NCBI GenBank assembly: GCA_001800675.1
Contig: MGVW01000043.1
Span: 1-22,873, forward strand
Length of the DNA stretch: 22,873 nt
Source: Euryarchaeota archaeon RBG_13_57_23
Lineage (GTDB): Archaea; Thermoplasmatota; Thermoplasmata; UBA10834
Direction of reading: 5' to 3'
How positions within the stretch are numbered: position 1 is the stretch's first letter; every line of letters starts with the position of its first letter. Under the pieces are notes generated by a model that did not search any database, was not told the origin of the DNA, and saw only the letters and a program-made list of their open reading frames with translations. The translations under genes and the position numbers were made by a program. Positions 6,120-14,027 of this stretch are shown here, one piece after another.

Positions 6120-9100
6120 CTACCTCCTCTTCCTGTGGAGGCCGATACTAGCTATGCAGACGATCATTATGAAGAAGGCTGGCAGCACGACGCTTCCGAA
6201 CTCAGGCAGCTTCTCAAAGTGAAGCTCGATTGGGGCAGTCGTGTTCTGCGTCCATTGCCAACACACGAAGTTCTCCGCAGGGGCCGAGTAGATTGAGGTG
6301 AGGTACTGCTTGACGTTCGTGGTCTGTGCTGGTAGCGTCAGAGTGGTCCAAGTCCCGCTCACGTTCTTCCTGCCGATGATGGTGTAGCCCGCGCCAGGCG
6401 AATCCCAGTACACCCAAAACGCATAAATCGAGCCGGTTGACGTGTCGAGAGAAATCGTCGGGTAGAAGTTGCCATCCTGGTTGCCCGCACTGTCGAGACG
6501 ATAGGGCACGGACCACGCCGAGCCTGTGTTGTAGACGTAGTAGATGTACGGCTTGCAGGTTCCGGCAGGTTGCTGGTGTCCATTCCCATACACAACGTGA
6601 ATCACGCCTGCACCGTCAACAACCGCCACTGCTGGAGCCAGGTCCTGATTCTGGATGTCCTCAGTATTGGTGAAGATTGCAGTCTGCGCTGACCAAGAAC
6701 CGGTGTACTTCCGCGAATAGACGCTACCCGAGTACATGTACACCGCCCAGACGTCGCTCCCCGAGCCCGTGGGAACCAATGAGCCCTTGATGTTCGGCTG
6801 GTTGTTCACTCCACCAGAGATCATGCTCCCGGAGACCAGGAACGACGATGTGCTTCCCGCTGCCGAGCTTATCCATGCAGTCAGACCATATGTGTCAGGA
6901 GCGACGCTGGTCAGGTTGCTGCTGAGCAGCCATACATAGCCAGAGGCGTCGAGGGAGATGAATGAGTTCTTCCCACCAATGCTCTGACTGGAGACGATGA
7001 TGCTGCTGTCACTCGGCTGCCAAGTTATTGCGTGTGTTGAGGGCGAAACCGTGCCCTTCTGAACGTACACGTTCCGCGTCGCAGACCCGCTGTCGCCGAT
7101 CGCATAGACGGCGCTGTTGGCCGAATCGTACCATATCGACACCTCGTTGACCGCGGCCGTCGAGAACGCGCGAACGCCTGACGACCAGGTCTGGCCTCCG
7201 TCCATGCTGTATTTGTAGACTGTGTTGGATCCATCCCAGTAGAAGCTCCATATGTTGGTGCCGTCGTAGAACAGCTTCCTCTGGTAGGACATCGCGGTAG
7301 CCTGAGCGTTCGTTCCGCCATCGATGATCCAGGATTCCGGGCTGATCATATTCACCATCGTCTGTACAGCCCGCGACCCGGAGGGAAACGCTGTTGCCAC
7401 GTCTTTCCTCGCGTTCCAGTCAGTCGTCTCGACCACGAAATCTATTGCAGAGGCTCCCGAGATGCTGGCTGCCGAGACGCGCACCTCCATCTCGTTGAGG
7501 TCGTTGTCCGCATCCATGTCCGCACCTGAGACCGCGACCCAGCTGCCTGCGGAATATGACGACACGACTTCGGATACGATCTGGCCGAACATCCCCTTGA
7601 CCTCGACCCGGAAGTCCGCGCCGATGGTCTTCGCGGATGCCGATATCATGTATCCAGTGCTCATCGAGGGATCAGTGTCGATGTAGATGCGGAGGATGTC
7701 CTCGCCTCCCTTGCGAGGAAGCACGACCGTTCCGCCGCCACCGCCGCCGCTTGCTGGCTTGGCAGCGATCACAGGAACATATGTACCACTGCAAATCTCA
7801 CCAAGAACGCTAACGTAAAAGAACGACTGCGTGGACTCGTTGACTGCGCCCACACGCTCTATGTCTGTGTTGGGATTGGCCAGCGGGATTGTGTCACCAT
7901 CGAGTGAGGTCAGCCCGTACCAATCTCCAAACGCGCCATCAATCTGGATTGTGGAAGGTGCCGCGGATACGTACGCGCTAACAGGAGTCCCGAGCACGAT
8001 CACTTCATCGAAGTTCGAGACCACATCGGACGGACGAATGAAGGCAGACACTACGACCCCAGCGGAGGATGAAGATGTATCCACCGCGATCGTAACCGTC
8101 TTCTTGCTGCCGAGTGCTATTGAGACGCCGAGCATCGGAGCTCCTGGAACCCCACCGGCCACCGTGGGCGTGATGCTGTCGACGGTGCCACCAGTCCCAT
8201 CACATGCTAGTGTGAGACTCATGAAAGCAAGGCTACTGGACGCAGAAACTGTGCCCGCAGCAGATATCGCGGGACCCGGCTCCTGTGTGATCACAAGGAT
8301 CCCACCAGACTCTGGCACGGGGTAGCTTGCGGACAGATGCGTGCTCGCATCCTGAGATACGAGTAGGTACTTCGCATCCGGGCCCAGCTCGATAGGCAGC
8401 TCCACAACGGCCTCTAACCTGTCGTCGTTGATAGCAGCGTTTGCACCGGAGAGATAGGACCACTTGTTCCAATCTAGCCGGTCGGCTTCCGAATCAGTGA
8501 CGCCGTACCTGTATAATGCAGAGGCACCTACTTCCCCATCCCAGCCAACCAGCTCAACTAGGTAGTCCGCGCCTATGCCAGCTATGCTGTATCCCGTACT
8601 CTGCGAATCGTCTGAATCGATGAACAGATAGAGACTGCTAACCTCCGAAGTCCACATGACAGCGCCTTCGACCTTAACATAAAGGTAGAGATCGAAGCCG
8701 ACGTGCCGAACTGCCCATTCTTCCACGTTCACGGTTGTGGAGGTTGAGGTCGTATAGGAGGTGAACTTCTGAGTGTCGGACCAATCACCGAAGTTGCCGT
8801 CTACAGAGATTGATCCGTCATCCGTCACATAGGAGAGGTAGACGAAAGCGGAAACTATCATTATGACTACAACGAGCACAGCCAGAAACTGCCAGCGTGT
8901 GATGAACGAGCCTTGACGCTTTGCCCCTGAGGGTCCGATTGCATCGAACCTGGTCCCGTTCGTCATTCCGGTCCCGTTCACGAGGCCCGTACCATTCACG
9001 AAACCAGAGCCGCCTTTCGCGCCTCTGCCGTTGACCAGCCCTTCGGTCTTTGGCGGAGGCTCGATAGAGGAAACGACCGCGATGCCTTCTGGCTCAGGTC

Positions 9101-9521
9101 CCTTCACCGGAAGTGGCACAGGCGGCTTCGGGCGTGTGGGGGGCTCCAGCTCTCCTTCCTCGAACCCGATGCCACATCTCGGGCACGATTTCGAATCTTG
9201 AGGAGCGAGTGCGCCGCATTCCGGGCACTCTAGCATCTCCGCCTTGCTGACGAGCGGAATGCCGCACCTCGGACACCTGGATTCCTTGCCATCGAGATCC
9301 TTTGCACACAAAGGACACTTAATAGCAACACTTGGAAGAGCCGTCTTGGGAAGTTCCTTCCTGAGGTAGTCATCGGATTGAGGTGCCTTCGGCCTAGGTT
9401 GCGCCGTCTTCTCGCCTGTGGCCTTGATCGGCGTTCCACAAACAGAGCATCTATCAAGTCCGGGGGAAATCTTGTTACCACACAGTGGACAAGCATGTGA
9501 AGTTGGCTTATCTTTGGGCAA
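6120..9521 (-). CDS. Membrane-spanning protein: cytosolic zinc ribbons, two CBM9/DOMON-like domains, Asp-box beta-propeller-like region, PEFG-like C-terminal tail
   Basis: 1133 residues from a TTG at 9521. Order: three zinc ribbons (Cys11-29, 69-86, 99-116), Pro-rich linker (about 123-160), an Asn-Gly repeat (161-191), transmembrane helix (about 210-231), then a large ectodomain. The ectodomain has two related beta domains that each start with DGxFGDW (241-247 and 538-544) and share an ID(S/T)D...STGY motif (301-312, 624-635); these resemble CBM9/DOMON-type binding domains. From about 730 to 1090 lies a repetitive beta-rich region with an Asp-box (SMDGGQTW, 782-789) as in sialidase/BNR propellers. 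The end is LPEFGS (1105-1110), a hydrophobic helix and RKRR, like archaeosortase-processed tails. TTG is chosen because GAGGTG stands 8 nt before it; a longer frame to 9641 would have its own TATA box inside the coding region. Function and ligand unknown; no catalytic residues recognised. Confidence 0.78.
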   Translation of the reverse strand: MPKDKPTSHACPLCGNKISPGLDRCSVCGTPIKATGEKTAQPRPKAPQSDDYLRKELPKTALPSVAIKCPLCAKDLDGKESRCPRCGIPLVSKAEMLECPECGALAPQDSKSCPRCGIGFEEGELEPPTRPKPPVPLPVKGPEPEGIAVVSSIEPPPKTEGLVNGRGAKGGSGFVNGTGLVNGTGMTNGTRFDAIGPSGAKRQGSFITRWQFLAVLVVVIMIVSAFVYLSYVTDDGSISVDGNFGDWSDTQKFTSYTTSTSTTVNVEEWAVRHVGFDLYLYVKVEGAVMWTSEVSSLYLFIDSDDSQSTGYSIAGIGADYLVELVGWDGEVGASALYRYGVTDSEADRLDWNKWSYLSGANAAINDDRLEAVVELPIELGPDAKYLLVSQDASTHLSASYPVPESGGILVITQEPGPAISAAGTVSASSSLAFMSLTLACDGTGGTVDSITPTVAGGVPGAPMLGVSIALGSKKTVTIAVDTSSSSAGVVVSAFIRPSDVVSNFDEVIVLGTPVSAYVSAAPSTIQIDGAFGDWYGLTSLDGDTIPLANPNTDIERVGAVNESTQSFFYVSVLGEICSGTYVPVIAAKPASGGGGGGTVVLPRKGGEDILRIYIDTDPSMSTGYMISASAKTIGADFRVEVKGMFGQIVSEVVSSYSAGSWVAVSGADMDADNDLNEMEVRVSAASISGASAIDFVVETTDWNARKDVATAFPSGSRAVQTMVNMISPESWIIDGGTNAQATAMSYQRKLFYDGTNIWSFYWDGSNTVYKYSMDGGQTWSSGVRAFSTAAVNEVSIWYDSANSAVYAIGDSGSATRNVYVQKGTVSPSTHAITWQPSDSSIIVSSQSIGGKNSFISLDASGYVWLLSSNLTSVAPDTYGLTAWISSAAGSTSSFLVSGSMISGGVNNQPNIKGSLVPTGSGSDVWAVYMYSGSVYSRKYTGSWSAQTAIFTNTEDIQNQDLAPAVAVVDGAGVIHVVYGNGHQQPAGTCKPYIYYVYNTGSAWSVPYRLDSAGNQDGNFYPTISLDTSTGSIYAFWVYWDSPGAGYTIIGRKNVSGTWTTLTLPAQTTNVKQYLTSIYSAPAENFVCWQWTQNTTAPIELHFEKLPEFGSVVLPAFFIMIVCIASIGLHRKRR

Positions 9522-9569
9522 GCTGCGTACACCTCGCGGGGGATTCGGGGGAACCAGCACCCGAGCTCG

Positions 9570-9583
9570 GTCAGTATGCTGAC
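9570..9583 (-). promoter_or_regulatory. Hairpin in the 5' leader of the 1133-residue protein gene, overlapping a 4-codon upstream frame
   Basis: GTCAG-CATA-CTGAC on the minus strand, perfect 5-bp arms, 4-nt loop, 48 nt before the TTG start. The transcript is predicted to start near 9603 (TATA at 9624-9632), so the hairpin lies in an ~80-nt leader. The same bases hold a tiny open frame, ATG at 9585 to TGA at 9571-9573. A regulatory role is speculative. Confidence 0.3.
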
Positions 9584-9623
9584 ATTGAGGGGATTCCTTG
9601 GCTTGAGTTATTGTTGTCGCCCC

Positions 9624-9632
9624 ATATATATA
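9624..9632 (-). promoter_or_regulatory. TATA box for the 1133-residue zinc-ribbon membrane protein
   Basis: A run of alternating TATATATA on the minus strand, the clearest AT island between this gene and rtcB. Predicted transcription start near 9603, giving a leader of about 80 nt before the TTG at 9521. Confidence 0.6.
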
Positions 9633-9744
9633 GTCTGGCAAGAATCCAATATGTGAGCCCCCTTGGCATCAACAAGAGCTATATCTGACGGCGACGAGCA
9701 TCTCCCGACCGGCAAGTGGCCAGATAAGCGAGTCTCACACAATG

Positions 9745-9752
9745 TTAATATA
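9745..9752 (+). promoter_or_regulatory. TATA box for rtcB
   Basis: TTAATATA; predicted transcription start near 9774, followed by the Shine-Dalgarno GAGGTGA at 9781-9787 and a TTG start at 9794. The 272-nt gap 9522-9793 holds only the two divergent promoters and leaders. Confidence 0.55.
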
Positions 9753-9793
9753 GGGTGAGGATTTTCAATCAGCCAAGGCCGAGGTGAGCGAAA

Positions 9794-11248
9794 TTGGCGT
9801 GGACAGGCCCCATGAACAAGCTTGACGAATTCAGGTTCGAGATTCCGAGGTCTTTCAAGCCCTGCATGAGAACATCGGCCGTCATCTTCGCCGACGACAA
9901 GATGATTCACTCGGTCAAGGCCGACAGCGCACCGGAGCAGGCGGCCAATGTGGCCTGTCTCCCAGGCATAGTGGGAAAATCGCTTGCCATGCCCGACATC
10001 CATTGGGGTTACGGGTTTCCCATCGGAGGCGTCGCCGCATTCGATGCGGAGAAAGGTGTGATATCCCCTGGAGGGATTGGATACGACGTCAACTGCGGTG
10101 TCAAGCTCGTCAGGACGGACCTCACGGTGAGAGATGTGGCCAACGACGTTCGGAAGATCGTGGACACGATCTTCGACAATGTCCCTTCTGGGGTCGGGGA
10201 GAAGGGCAAGCTCCGCCTGTCTGTCAAGGAGATCGACGACGTACTCGATGGCGGCGCCGAGTGGGCTGTCCGAGAGGGGTATGGCTGGGAGGATGATCTT
10301 GCATCTTCCGAGGAGAGTGGCAGGATGAGGACCGCGGACTCCGACAAGGTCGACCTGAAGGCCAAGCAACGGGGTGCCCCTCAACTGGGCACACTGGGCG
10401 GAGGGAATCACTTCCTCGAGTTGCAGCGAGTCGAGAAGATCTTTGATTCCGAGGCGGCGAAGGTCTTCGGCATCAACTCCGTGGATCAAATCATGGTCAG
10501 CATTCACTCAGGGTCCAGAGGCTGCGGGCACCAGATCGCAAGCGATTACATCAGGGTCATGGAAGGCGCCATCAGAAAGTACAATATCCAGGTCCCGGAC
10601 AGGCAGCTGGCATGCGCACCTGTGAACTCAGAGGAGGGGCAGGACTGCTTCAAAGCGATGAGCGCAGCGGCCAACTACGCGTGGGCCAACAGACAGCTCA
10701 TCCTGCACTGGGTACGTGAGTCTTTTGAAAAAGCGCTCTCGAGGAAGGCCGAGGACATGGGGATGAAGTGCGTCTACGATGTCGCCCACAACATCTGCAA
10801 GCTCGAGGAGCATACGGTGGACGGAAAAAGGATGAAGCTCTACGTCCACAGAAAGGGCGCGACGAGAGCATTCGATAGCTCCCGCTCCGAGGTGCCTCAG
10901 AAGTACAGACATATCGGGCAGCCCGTTCTGATCCCGGGCGACATGGGTTCGGCCAGCTATGTGCTCGTGGGGACCCCAGGTGCGATGGCCGAGACATACG
11001 GATCAACATGTCATGGCGCCGGAAGACTGATGTCGCGCACAGCCGCGGCGCGCAAGTTCTCCGCGAACGAGGTCGTTTCTCTGCTTGGCAGCAGAGGCAT
11101 CTACGTCCGGGCCGCGTCAAGGGATGGCATCGTAGAGGAGGCCCCAGGTGCGTACAAGGATGTGGACGACGTTGTGAGGATCGCGCACGGGGCAGGCATA
11201 TCTAGAATGGTAGCTCGGCTGAAACCTATCGGGGTCATGAAGGGCTAA
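9794..11248 (+). CDS. rtcB: RNA-splicing ligase RtcB
   Basis: 484 residues. RtcB joins a 2',3'-cyclic phosphate (or 3'-phosphate) RNA end to a 5'-hydroxyl end using GTP and Mn2+, sealing tRNA halves after intron removal and repairing RNA. All hallmarks are present: GGIGYDVNCGV at 93-103 with metal ligands Asp98 and Cys101, GGGNHFLE at 202-209 (His206), HSGSRG at 238-243 (His238), AHNICKLEEH, HRKGATRAF, GDMGSASYV, and GSTCHGAGR with the guanylylated His407. No intein interrupts it. The TTG start is preferred over the ATG six codons later because GAGGTGA stands 6 nt upstream. It is divergent from the zinc-ribbon membrane gene, and its stop overlaps the convergent HD gene's stop by 4 nt. No archease gene is adjacent. 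Confidence 0.96.
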   Translation: MAWTGPMNKLDEFRFEIPRSFKPCMRTSAVIFADDKMIHSVKADSAPEQAANVACLPGIVGKSLAMPDIHWGYGFPIGGVAAFDAEKGVISPGGIGYDVNCGVKLVRTDLTVRDVANDVRKIVDTIFDNVPSGVGEKGKLRLSVKEIDDVLDGGAEWAVREGYGWEDDLASSEESGRMRTADSDKVDLKAKQRGAPQLGTLGGGNHFLELQRVEKIFDSEAAKVFGINSVDQIMVSIHSGSRGCGHQIASDYIRVMEGAIRKYNIQVPDRQLACAPVNSEEGQDCFKAMSAAANYAWANRQLILHWVRESFEKALSRKAEDMGMKCVYDVAHNICKLEEHTVDGKRMKLYVHRKGATRAFDSSRSEVPQKYRHIGQPVLIPGDMGSASYVLVGTPGAMAETYGSTCHGAGRLMSRTAAARKFSANEVVSLLGSRGIYVRAASRDGIVEEAPGAYKDVDDVVRIAHGAGISRMVARLKPIGVMKG

Positions 11249-12648
11249 AGCCCCAGAAGCCTCTCGGCCGCTTTGGCCACCTTTGCCTTCGCCTTCGCAG
11301 GTGCCGCCACCATCAGAGCCCACTCATGCGCTCTGCGCATCTGCAGAGAGGCCGCGATGGAGCTGATCTTAGGTAGCATCTTGACCTTGTCGCCGTCGAG
11401 CACCCGCACCTCGGTCAGGGATATCCGCGGTTCGGAGATGGCTAGCTCCACCGACGGGATGTCAATGATAACATCCCCCGGGTCAACCCCCGCGCGTCTC
11501 GCTATGTCCTCTTCGACCGACCGGCGCTTCTTGACTTCGCCAAAGGACTCGAGCTTGTCCCAACTCTCCTGAGTCAAATCCGCGACAGCGATTGCGTAGG
11601 CCTTCTTGAACAACCTACGGTACTCGAGAAGAGTCGCGATCCTGAGGCAGTAGTCCCCCTTGGATGCGAGGTAGGCAAGCAGGCTCGCATCAGTCATACC
11701 GTGGAGCCGCTGGATGTCCTCCTTCTCCAGTTGCTCGACAGCCTTCGCCAACATCAGCTCCGATATCCTGACCGTCTTGTGAAAATACACGGCGGAGAAC
11801 ATGAGCGCGCGCGCCACGAGCATACCCTCGACAGCGCTCAGGCCGCCCCTTTCGACCACGAGGTCTCCGTTGAATATCTGGAGGGTCCTCACGAGCCTGT
11901 CGAGGTCGATCACGCCGTACGCGACCCCGGTGTAGTGCGAATCCCTCTTCAGATAGTCCAGCTGGTCGGAATCCACTGGACCGCTGATGATCTGAGCAAG
12001 ATACCTTCTGGAATTGAAATGCGTCTGCCCCGAATCCCCGGATAGTGTCCTCTGGGAGCCGTCGCCCTGGACCAGCCCTTCCAGGAGGCCGGCGACTTCC
12101 TTGGGCGATTGGTCGTGCTTCTCCAGGATCTCGGCAATCGAAGGGCTATCTCCGATGATCTCTCTGTCCGCAGCCGACAGGATCGCCTGTTCTCCCCGTA
12201 TGAGTCTCCTGGAGATCTCCGCGTGGTCGATTCCGAACTGGTCGTGGAGCACGAACTCAAGGGTGTGGGAGTACGGAAGGTGACCGACATCGTGCAAGAG
12301 GGCAGCGCATTGCACGACGCTCGCCTCCTCGGTCGATAGACCTAGCCCCTCGCAGATCCGACCGGCCACGGAAAAAGTGCCCAAGGAATGTTCGAACCTA
12401 GTGTGGTTGGCGCCGGGGTACACGAGGTAGGCCAGTCCGAGTTGGTGGATGCTATGCAGCCTCTGCAGCTCCGGAGCCTCTAGAAGCTTCAGGAACACGC
12501 CCTGCATCCGTATGCTGCCGTGCACCGAATCATGGACTATCTTGTAATTCGTCACCGGCGGTAACTCGTCTGGGGTCCTTATAAGCGTATTGAAAGCCAC
12601 GTGCCAGTATGGGGCGCCGCCACGGGCGAAATCGGCGTCCGGAGTCAT
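11245..12648 (-). CDS. HD-domain phosphohydrolase (dGTPase-like, COG1078 type)
   Basis: 467 residues from the ATG at 12648. The family opening is KIVHDSVHGSI (36-46); metal-binding residues of the HD fold are seen as RFEHSLG (His87), LLHDVGHLPYSH (His119-Asp120) and the distal Asp in SDQLDYLKRD. Related proteins hydrolyse dNTPs or other nucleotides; the substrate here is unknown. The C-terminal part contains a helical region and ends in an Ala/Lys-rich segment. Start: the ATG at 12648 lies about 33 nt after TTTTTAAAA (12678-12686). A GTG at 12555 (36 residues shorter counting to the conserved motif opening) also has a TATA-like CTTATAAG about 26 nt upstream and would begin just before the conserved domain; both remain possible. 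Convergent with rtcB (4-nt overlap), divergent from the KaiC-like gene. Confidence 0.85.
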   Translation of the reverse strand: MTPDADFARGGAPYWHVAFNTLIRTPDELPPVTNYKIVHDSVHGSIRMQGVFLKLLEAPELQRLHSIHQLGLAYLVYPGANHTRFEHSLGTFSVAGRICEGLGLSTEEASVVQCAALLHDVGHLPYSHTLEFVLHDQFGIDHAEISRRLIRGEQAILSAADREIIGDSPSIAEILEKHDQSPKEVAGLLEGLVQGDGSQRTLSGDSGQTHFNSRRYLAQIISGPVDSDQLDYLKRDSHYTGVAYGVIDLDRLVRTLQIFNGDLVVERGGLSAVEGMLVARALMFSAVYFHKTVRISELMLAKAVEQLEKEDIQRLHGMTDASLLAYLASKGDYCLRIATLLEYRRLFKKAYAIAVADLTQESWDKLESFGEVKKRRSVEEDIARRAGVDPGDVIIDIPSVELAISEPRISLTEVRVLDGDKVKMLPKISSIAASLQMRRAHEWALMVAAPAKAKAKVAKAAERLLGL

Positions 12649-12677
12649 TATAGAGTTTGATAACAATGCACAAATGC

Positions 12678-12686
12678 TTTTAAAAA
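12678..12686. promoter_or_regulatory. Shared AT-rich promoter core between the HD and KaiC-like genes
   Basis: TTTTAAAAA is nearly self-complementary and could serve as TATA box on both strands: about 53 nt before the plus-strand ATG at 12731 (start near 12706, leader with Shine-Dalgarno GAGGAGGA at 12717-12724) and about 33 nt before the minus-strand ATG at 12648. Confidence 0.5.
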
Positions 12687-12730
12687 GACCCGTCAATGAC
12701 TGACATACCCCCGATAGAGGAGGAACCCCG

Positions 12731-13456
12731 ATGGAATCCACCGGCGAGAACCAATCAGACCGAATACAGACATACGTTGATGGATTTGACAGCAAGATAG
12801 GCGGAGGCATCCTCAAAGGGCATGTCGTCCTTCTTGCCGGGACCCCCGGAACGATGAAGTCCTCGATCGCCCTCAGCATGCTCTACAACAACGTGAAGAA
12901 GCGCGGCGTGAACGTGCTCTATGTCAGCATTGAAGAGAGCAAGGAGAGCCTCCTGACGGCCATGGACATGCTAGGCTTCGGCGGCATTGATGAGAACAAG
13001 TTCTTCATAGTCGACATTGGCCGCCTGAGGCTGGAGCACACAGATGCCGATGTCGGCAGGGACTGGTTCAAGATACTGAAGGAGTACCTGAGGAAGAAGG
13101 TCGAGAACGAGGGAGTCGAGATAGTCGTGATCGACTCGCTCACCGCTATCTACGCACTGGCCAACATCACCAACCCGAGACAGGAGCTGTTCCACTTCTT
13201 CGGATTCCTGAAACGCTTGGGCGTCACGACCTTCCTGATTTCCGAGACTCAGGTCGACGGCAACGTTTTCGGCCCGTACCACGAGGACTTCCTAGCGGAC
13301 GGAACCATACTGATGAAGTTCGTGGACGTCGGCGAGGTCGACGTGCAGCTTCGCATCAGAGCGGTCAAGATGCGCCACTCGAAGATACACCACGGCTATC
13401 TCACGCTGATCTTCAGGGACGGGCAGTTCTCCGCGACGACTCCGATAGCGGAGTGA
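12731..13456 (+). CDS. KaiC/RadA-like single-domain RecA-fold ATPase
   Basis: 241 residues, one RecA-fold domain. Walker A is GTPGTMKS at 37-44, followed by the KaiC-type IEES with Glu67/Glu68 after strand 2, and Walker B VEIVVIDS at 128-135. The C-terminal strands include the typical RAVKMRHSKIHHG segment. It belongs to the large archaeal family of KaiC-like or RAD55-like ATPases, many of which act in signalling or as regulators of motility or division; there is no second KaiC domain and no DNA-binding motif. The ATG at 12731 follows a strong GAGGAGGA by 6 nt. It is divergent from the HD phosphohydrolase and convergent with sepF, 69 nt apart. Specific role unknown. Confidence 0.85.
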   Translation: MESTGENQSDRIQTYVDGFDSKIGGGILKGHVVLLAGTPGTMKSSIALSMLYNNVKKRGVNVLYVSIEESKESLLTAMDMLGFGGIDENKFFIVDIGRLRLEHTDADVGRDWFKILKEYLRKKVENEGVEIVVIDSLTAIYALANITNPRQELFHFFGFLKRLGVTTFLISETQVDGNVFGPYHEDFLADGTILMKFVDVGEVDVQLRIRAVKMRHSKIHHGYLTLIFRDGQFSATTPIAE

Positions 13457-13525
13457 TGGCCTAGGCTAATCGCTCAGTTGCTTTCGCTCAGCAGACGACC
13501 TTGATTCCACGCAGACAGGATGACT

Positions 13526-13921
13526 TCAGAAGCCGCCCTTGATCTTGTTCCTGTCGATCTTGATCCCGCGCGGAGTCACCATCAGCAAGTTCCTGCCGAC
13601 TCCTGCGACATCACCATCGATGTCTCGCGCGACGTTCTTCAGCTCGGCTGTGACCCGCTTCATTGTCAGGTCGTCGTTGGCTATCGATGTGAAATCAACG
13701 ATCACGATGTTGTCGTTGTAAACCTCGCTGGTGAGAGAAGAGAGATCTTCGTACCTGAACATCTCGCCCACCTTCACAACGGTCCTTGCACCTTCGGTGC
13801 CCATCAGGCTCTCGTCCTCGAAAACCATGTCGGTCAGGTCGATATACTGCTCAGCTGAGGCTGATTCGCGGATGGCGCTCTCCTCGGTGGCGGAAAACGC
13901 CTTCTTCTTCAGAATCGTCAA
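13526..13921 (-). CDS. sepF: Cell-division protein SepF (archaeal type)
   Basis: 131 residues from a TTG at 13921. SepF tethers FtsZ to the membrane; in FtsZ-containing archaea lacking FtsA it is the FtsZ anchor. The N-terminal MTILKKKAFSA is a short basic/hydrophobic segment like the SepF membrane-binding helix, followed by an acidic linker containing EQYIDLTDM (24-32). The SepF core is residues about 46-126 (TVVKVGEMFRYEDL ... NIVIVDFTSI ... VGRNLLMVTPRGIKI). The TTG is preferred over an ATG ten codons upstream because the TATA box TTTTATAT (13958-13965) would place the transcript start near 13936, inside that longer frame, and GAGGG stands 7 nt before the TTG. No ftsZ gene is in the window. 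Confidence 0.88.
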   Translation of the reverse strand: MTILKKKAFSATEESAIRESASAEQYIDLTDMVFEDESLMGTEGARTVVKVGEMFRYEDLSSLTSEVYNDNIVIVDFTSIANDDLTMKRVTAELKNVARDIDGDVAGVGRNLLMVTPRGIKIDRNKIKGGF

Positions 13922-13957
13922 TGTGCATCCCTCGCGCTCCGTAATAATCATGTTCGG

Positions 13958-13965
13958 ATATAAAA
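13958..13965 (-). promoter_or_regulatory. TATA box for sepF
   Basis: TTTTATAT on the minus strand; predicted start near 13936, giving a leader of about 15 nt with GAGGG before the TTG at 13921. Confidence 0.6.
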
Positions 13966-14000
13966 CCTCTCATGCAGAGCCAGATGGCCATATTTCGCGG

Positions 14001-14019
14001 TCGATTCCGTAGGAATCGG
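14001..14019 (-). repeat. Short hairpin after the GNAT gene
   Basis: CGATTCC-TAC-GGAATCG on the minus strand (14002-14018), perfect 7-bp stem and 3-nt loop, starting about 10 nt after the GNAT stop and before the sepF promoter. It is not followed by a T run, so a classical intrinsic terminator is not evident; it may still protect the mRNA 3' end. Confidence 0.4.
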
Positions 14020-14027
14020 GAGGCATC

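Noticed and set aside
7729..7755. Run of glycine codons in the 1133-residue protein as a possible microsatellite
   Set aside because: Six glycine codons with mixed third positions is a normal flexible linker, not a repeat array.
9522..9641. N-terminal extension of the zinc-ribbon membrane protein to a TTG at 9641
   Set aside because: The alternating TATA box lies inside this extension, no Shine-Dalgarno precedes 9641, and a strong GAGGTG stands 8 nt before the TTG at 9521.
9608..10507. 299-codon minus-strand frame opposite rtcB
   Set aside because: It is the antisense of a clear RtcB with all motifs; long antisense frames are expected in GC-rich codon usage.
12649..12879. Extension of the HD protein to 12879
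   Set aside because: It would run across the shared promoter and the start of the KaiC-like gene, and the added residues have no family resemblance.
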